Source of the DNA: Ignavibacteriales bacterium
GTDB taxonomy: Bacteria > Bacteroidota > Ignavibacteria > Ignavibacteriales > Melioribacteraceae
DNA length: 35,652 nt
Assembly: GCA_007280825.1 (NCBI GenBank)
Contig: QYQI01000135.1
Span: forward strand, 1-35,652
Direction of reading: 5' to 3'
Under the pieces are notes generated by a model. It made no database searches, was not told where the DNA came from, and saw only the letters and a list, made by a program, of their open reading frames with translations. This document shows, in pieces, positions 32,887 through 35,652 of this stretch. The position numbers and the translations under genes are program-made. Numbering within the stretch: position 1 is the first letter of the stretch; every line of letters starts with the position of its first letter.

Positions 32887-34252
32887 AAAAATGATTTTCT
32901 GTATTTCAATTTTATCTTTATTTTCTTTCCAATCATTAGTTTTTGCCCAATCGCTTACGGGTCATTTATCTAATTTCAAATCCGGTAAAGTTATTATCTA
33001 CTCTTTAAGCGGAGAAAAAACAGCTAAGATTGATTCTGTTATTTCGAATGAGGATGGAAAGATTTTCTTTCAACCGGATCCTCAAAAATTTCATCACGGC
33101 TTCTACCATTTAACTTTTGGCACTAATAAATTAATTGATTTCATTTATGGCGGAGATGATGTTGAGTTAAAGACGGATGCAAATAACATATTAGATAGTC
33201 TGCAAGTAATTAGTTCTGAAAGCAACAAATTGTATTACTCTTTTATTAAACTCAACAAAGCATACAAAACCAAAACAGAATTGTTACAGTTTATTTTAGC
33301 TCGTTACCCTAAAGAGGATGACTATTACAAAACCACACAAAGCAAATTAACTCAACTTCAAAACGAATATATAGAATTTGTAAATGTAGCCGCTCAGAAA
33401 AATCCGAAATCATTTATTGCAAAGCATATTCGCTCGGCTCAATTACCGGTTGTTGATATTTCAATTCCTCTTGATAAGCAACTAGACTACCTTAAAGCCC
33501 ATGTTTTGGATAATGTGGATTTCAACAACTCCTTGCTTATTAACTCAGATGTATTTACAAATAAAACAATAGAGTACTTAACATATTTTCGTAACCCACA
33601 ATTACCGATTGAGCTTTTAGAAAAAGAATTTATGGTTGCCGTTGATTCAATTCTAAACAAAGCAAGAGTAAATCAACTTGTTTATCAACATATTGTGGAA
33701 TATCTGATAGACGGATTTAAGAAATACGGTTTTGATAAAGTATTAGATTACATCGTTGAGAACTATGTAATAAAGGATGATCTCTGTTTGGATGTAAAAA
33801 CAGAAGGATTGATAAAAAGAAGAATAGACCAAGCAAAGTTCTTGAGGATCGGAAATACCGCTCCGAATATTATTGTCTCAGACTATTCAGGAAAGCAGAT
33901 TGAATTGAACAAAATTGCAGAAGAGAAAACATTGATTGTATTTTATGCAAGCTGGTGTCCGCATTGCAAAGAGCTTTTACCAAAACTAAATGAGTATTAT
34001 AAAACTCTTAAAGGAAATAAAATAGAAGTACTTGCTGTTTCTCTAGATTCAAAAAAAGATGATTGGCAGAATTTTATTAATGCAAATTGTCAATCATTAA
34101 TAAATGTTTCAGACTTAAAAGGATGGGAAGGAAGAGCCGCAACAGATTATTTTATATATGCAACACCAACAATGTTTTTGGTTAATAATGAGAAGAAGAT
34201 AATCGGCAAACCTATAACAATTGAAGAAGTAAAAACTCTCTTAAAGTTTTAA
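32879..34252 (+). CDS. TlpA/ResA-like thioredoxin-domain protein with DUF4369-like N-terminus
   Basis: A 457-aa secreted protein with signal peptide (about 1-23, ending FAQ). Residues about 24-110 form a beta-rich domain like DUF4369 (LTGHLSNFKSGKVIIYSL), followed by a long helical region (about 115-315). The C-terminal thioredoxin domain (about 320-457) has the redox motif Cys360-Pro-His-Cys363 in YASWCPHCKELLPKL, cis-proline in YATPTMFLV, and APNIIVSDYSGKQIEL at its entry, as in ResA/TlpA. It would reduce or isomerise disulfides in the periplasm. Its ATG overlaps the toxin gene by eight bases; a second in-frame ATG at 32891 would still give a signal peptide and avoid the overlap. Such overlap suggests transcription with the toxin-antitoxin genes or readthrough from them. 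Confidence 0.88.
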   Translation: MNRKMIFCISILSLFSFQSLVFAQSLTGHLSNFKSGKVIIYSLSGEKTAKIDSVISNEDGKIFFQPDPQKFHHGFYHLTFGTNKLIDFIYGGDDVELKTDANNILDSLQVISSESNKLYYSFIKLNKAYKTKTELLQFILARYPKEDDYYKTTQSKLTQLQNEYIEFVNVAAQKNPKSFIAKHIRSAQLPVVDISIPLDKQLDYLKAHVLDNVDFNNSLLINSDVFTNKTIEYLTYFRNPQLPIELLEKEFMVAVDSILNKARVNQLVYQHIVEYLIDGFKKYGFDKVLDYIVENYVIKDDLCLDVKTEGLIKRRIDQAKFLRIGNTAPNIIVSDYSGKQIELNKIAEEKTLIVFYASWCPHCKELLPKLNEYYKTLKGNKIEVLAVSLDSKKDDWQNFINANCQSLINVSDLKGWEGRAATDYFIYATPTMFLVNNEKKIIGKPITIEEVKTLLKF

Positions 34253-34497
34253 TTCAATCCGCACATTCCATTGGCACAGCCGCCGCCGTAAGAAGGTACA
34301 CCGCAGCTTCCGTCAGAACAGGATGGACCGCTATCAAAACTTGACGAACCTGTTGATGCGCTGAACGAGGACAAAAGTTTTTTATAATTCTTTGATTGGC
34401 AATCGGGACAAATTACTTCTTCAAGATTGGTTGATGATTTATGAAGCACTTCAAATTTTTTATTGCAATCGTTGCATTTGTATTCGAAGATTGGCAT
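34249..34497 (-). CDS. FmdB-family zinc ribbon protein
   Basis: An 82-aa protein beginning MPIFEYKCNDCNKKFEVLH with zinc-ribbon pairs Cys8/Cys11 and Cys30/Cys33 (CPDC), the FmdB regulatory-protein family signature. The C-terminus is Ser/Gly-rich with four more Cys (60, 65, 74, 79), as many FmdB members have. The family is often called a transcriptional regulator (from methylotroph formamidase), but its function in most bacteria is unknown. Its last four bases overlap the stop region of the convergent TlpA-like gene. Confidence 0.92.
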   Translation of the reverse strand: MPIFEYKCNDCNKKFEVLHKSSTNLEEVICPDCQSKNYKKLLSSFSASTGSSSFDSGPSCSDGSCGVPSYGGGCANGMCGLN

Positions 34498-34530
34498 AAG
34501 ACCTCAATTGATGATTTACGATTTATAAAT

Positions 34531-35190
34531 TTATTTTATTACTTGTGTTTTTATCTTTCCAATATTTTCTATTTCAGCTTCAATCTTATCACCGGGAACA
34601 ACTTTACTAACTCCTTCGGGCGTACCTGTAAATATCAGATCACCTTTTTCAAGAGTCATTTTTGCGGAAATATATTTTACAATTTCGACCGGAGAAAAAA
34701 TCATATTTTTAATTGACGAATTTTGTTTTGTAATTCCATTCACCATAAGAGAAATGTTTTCATCACCACGTAGCGAATAATCTTTTTTTAATACAACATC
34801 AGAAAGAACCGCCGCAGTGTCAAAACATTTTGCAAGTGTCCACGGATCGCCTTTTTTCTTAAACTCCATCTGCAGATCACGCAAAGTCATATCAAGTCCA
34901 ACTGTATAACCTTGAATTGCATTCTCCGCTTGTTCGTTATTTGCATTCTTAACCGTTTCACCGATATATAGAACAAGTTCAACTTCGTGATGTAATTCAT
35001 TTGAATAAGTCGGATGAACGATTGACTCTCCAGAGTAGATTACATTAGAGGCCGGTTTCAAAAAAATAATTGGAAATTCCGGAACTTCGTTTCCAAGTTC
35101 TTTAACATGTGCAGCATAATTTCTACCAACACAGACTAACTTTCCAATTGGAACTTGCTCGTTACTGGATTTGAATTTTAGATATTTCAT
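34531..35190 (-). CDS. Fumarylacetoacetate hydrolase (FAH) family protein
   Basis: A 219-aa single-domain FAH protein. Conserved features are KLVCVGRNYAAHVKELG near the start, LKPASNVIYSG, and the metal ligands Glu69 and Glu71 in HHEVELVLYIG, with Asp100 in YTVGLDMTLRDLQ. The C-terminal GDLIFTGTPEGVSKVVPGDKIEAEIENIGKI is the typical closing motif. The size fits small bacterial acylpyruvases/oxaloacetate decarboxylases or 2-keto-4-pentenoate hydratase-like enzymes (FAHD1-like). The exact substrate is not determined. It lies 33 bases upstream of the FmdB gene on the same strand and 35 bases downstream of the truncated last gene. Confidence 0.93.
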   Translation of the reverse strand: MKYLKFKSSNEQVPIGKLVCVGRNYAAHVKELGNEVPEFPIIFLKPASNVIYSGESIVHPTYSNELHHEVELVLYIGETVKNANNEQAENAIQGYTVGLDMTLRDLQMEFKKKGDPWTLAKCFDTAAVLSDVVLKKDYSLRGDENISLMVNGITKQNSSIKNMIFSPVEIVKYISAKMTLEKGDLIFTGTPEGVSKVVPGDKIEAEIENIGKIKTQVIK

Positions 35191-35225
35191 GATGTTTATT
35201 AAATGATAGTTATTAAAATTGGTTT

Positions 35226-35652
35226 CTATGTCTTCTGCTCTTTTTTCTTAGCTGCTGGGAAAAGGATATTGTTCAAAATTAATCTATAGCCAGGAGAATT
35301 TTTATATAAACTTAGATCAGTCGAAGGATCGCCTACAGCATGCTGATAATCTTCCGGATCGTGCCCGCCATAAAAAGTAAATGCACCGCGTCCGTAATTT
35401 CCGTGAATATATTTTACTTGATCTGTTCCCGCACGTTCTCCTAAAATATAAACAGAGTTCTTAATAAATTTTTTGTGGAACATAGTTGTCTGACCCATGA
35501 ACCCGTGAATAACATTCACATGATCTTGTGTCAGCATTGTTGGCACAGGATCATACTTTGCCGAGAAATCAAATAATGTGAAATAATCATTTCTTTGGTC
35601 GCCAACTTCCAATGGTTGAATATCAATATCGCTGTATTCATAGACAAGAGGA
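35226..35652 (-). CDS. C-terminal part of an uncharacterised conserved protein, truncated by the window end
   Basis: The minus-strand frame is open through the window edge, so the gene begins outside; a TTG at 35612 is only an internal Leu codon (context IQPLEVGDQRND). About 141 C-terminal residues are visible. Features are VGDQRNDYFTLFDFSAKYD, the His-rich HVNVIHGFMGQTTMFHKKF, ILGERAGTDQVKYIHG, GGHDPEDYQHAVGD, and a closing SPGYRLILNNILFPAAKKK. I recall similar tails in Bacteroidota/Ignavibacteria proteins annotated as asparagine synthetase B-like, but nothing visible here proves that activity, so I leave the function open. The basic tail and several His residues are striking. Confidence 0.6.
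   Translation of the reverse strand, partial: PLVYEYSDIDIQPLEVGDQRNDYFTLFDFSAKYDPVPTMLTQDHVNVIHGFMGQTTMFHKKFIKNSVYILGERAGTDQVKYIHGNYGRGAFTFYGGHDPEDYQHAVGDPSTDLSLYKNSPGYRLILNNILFPAAKKKEQKT

Noticed and set aside
34441..34716. Plus-strand ORF of 91 codons across the FmdB and FAH genes.
   Set aside because: It crosses two well-supported minus-strand genes and reads as low-complexity Phe/Tyr-rich sequence.
1..35652. CRISPR array, tRNA, prophage, transposase or defence system.
   Set aside because: Reading the intergenic stretches showed no regularly spaced repeats, no cloverleaf-like sequences and no phage or defence-type proteins.

Overview
This is an AT-rich bacterial window of 35.6 kb, fully packed with ordinary chromosomal genes. 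It probably comes from the Ignavibacteria/Chlorobi side of the FCB group, or from a close Bacteroidota relative. This is inferred from the mix of secreted BNR-repeat (sortilin-like) proteins, M16 peptidase pairs, a bacterial M49 dipeptidyl-peptidase III lipoprotein, a GH127 arabinofuranosidase and FmdB/FAH housekeeping genes, together with purine-rich weak Shine-Dalgarno sites and short palindromic repeats between genes. No rRNA or 16S marker is present, so the assignment is not proven. Both edges cut genes: a Y-family DNA polymerase tail at the left and an uncharacterised protein at the right.

Layout. 1-8.0 kb: the Y-polymerase tail, a large secreted BNR-repeat protein, a secreted alpha/beta hydrolase, a convergent secreted protein with a duplicated HELHER domain (second copy degenerate), and a GH127 enzyme. 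8.1-10.6 kb: a phosphate module, with PhoU divergent from a DUF47-Pit transporter operon. 10.7-12.6 kb: a cupin and glycyl-tRNA synthetase. 12.6-15.1 kb: a palindromic repeat pair, then a tightly coupled ECF sigma / zinc-finger anti-sigma / membrane lipoprotein operon. 15.1-15.8 kb: a frameshifted gene remnant and a 119-bp MITE-like element with 12-bp terminal inverted repeats and a 5-bp flanking direct repeat. 15.8-19.2 kb: an M16 peptidase pair (catalytic subunit plus non-catalytic subunit with an extra C-terminal domain) ending at a strong terminator. 19.4-25.6 kb: a TetR-TolC-MFP-RND efflux operon ending at a second terminator. 25.7-26.6 kb: a HAD phosphatase overlapping tail to tail with an ArsC/Spx-like protein. 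26.7-30.3 kb: DPP III and a convergent B12-binding-type radical SAM protein. 30.5-32.2 kb: a histidine kinase/response regulator pair. 32.4-34.3 kb: a YoeB/RelE-type toxin-antitoxin pair whose toxin overlaps a TlpA/ResA-like thioredoxin gene. 34.2-35.65 kb, minus strand: an FmdB zinc ribbon, an FAH-family hydrolase and the truncated last gene.

Most of the window is envelope biology: secreted hydrolases and peptidases, an efflux pump, phosphate uptake, and two regulatory circuits (ECF and two-component) that monitor the envelope or environment. I see no CRISPR array, prophage, transposase, tRNA or defence island. The least explained items are the duplicated HELHER protein, the third gene of the ECF operon, the MITE-like element with the adjacent gene remnant, and the family of intergenic palindromes.
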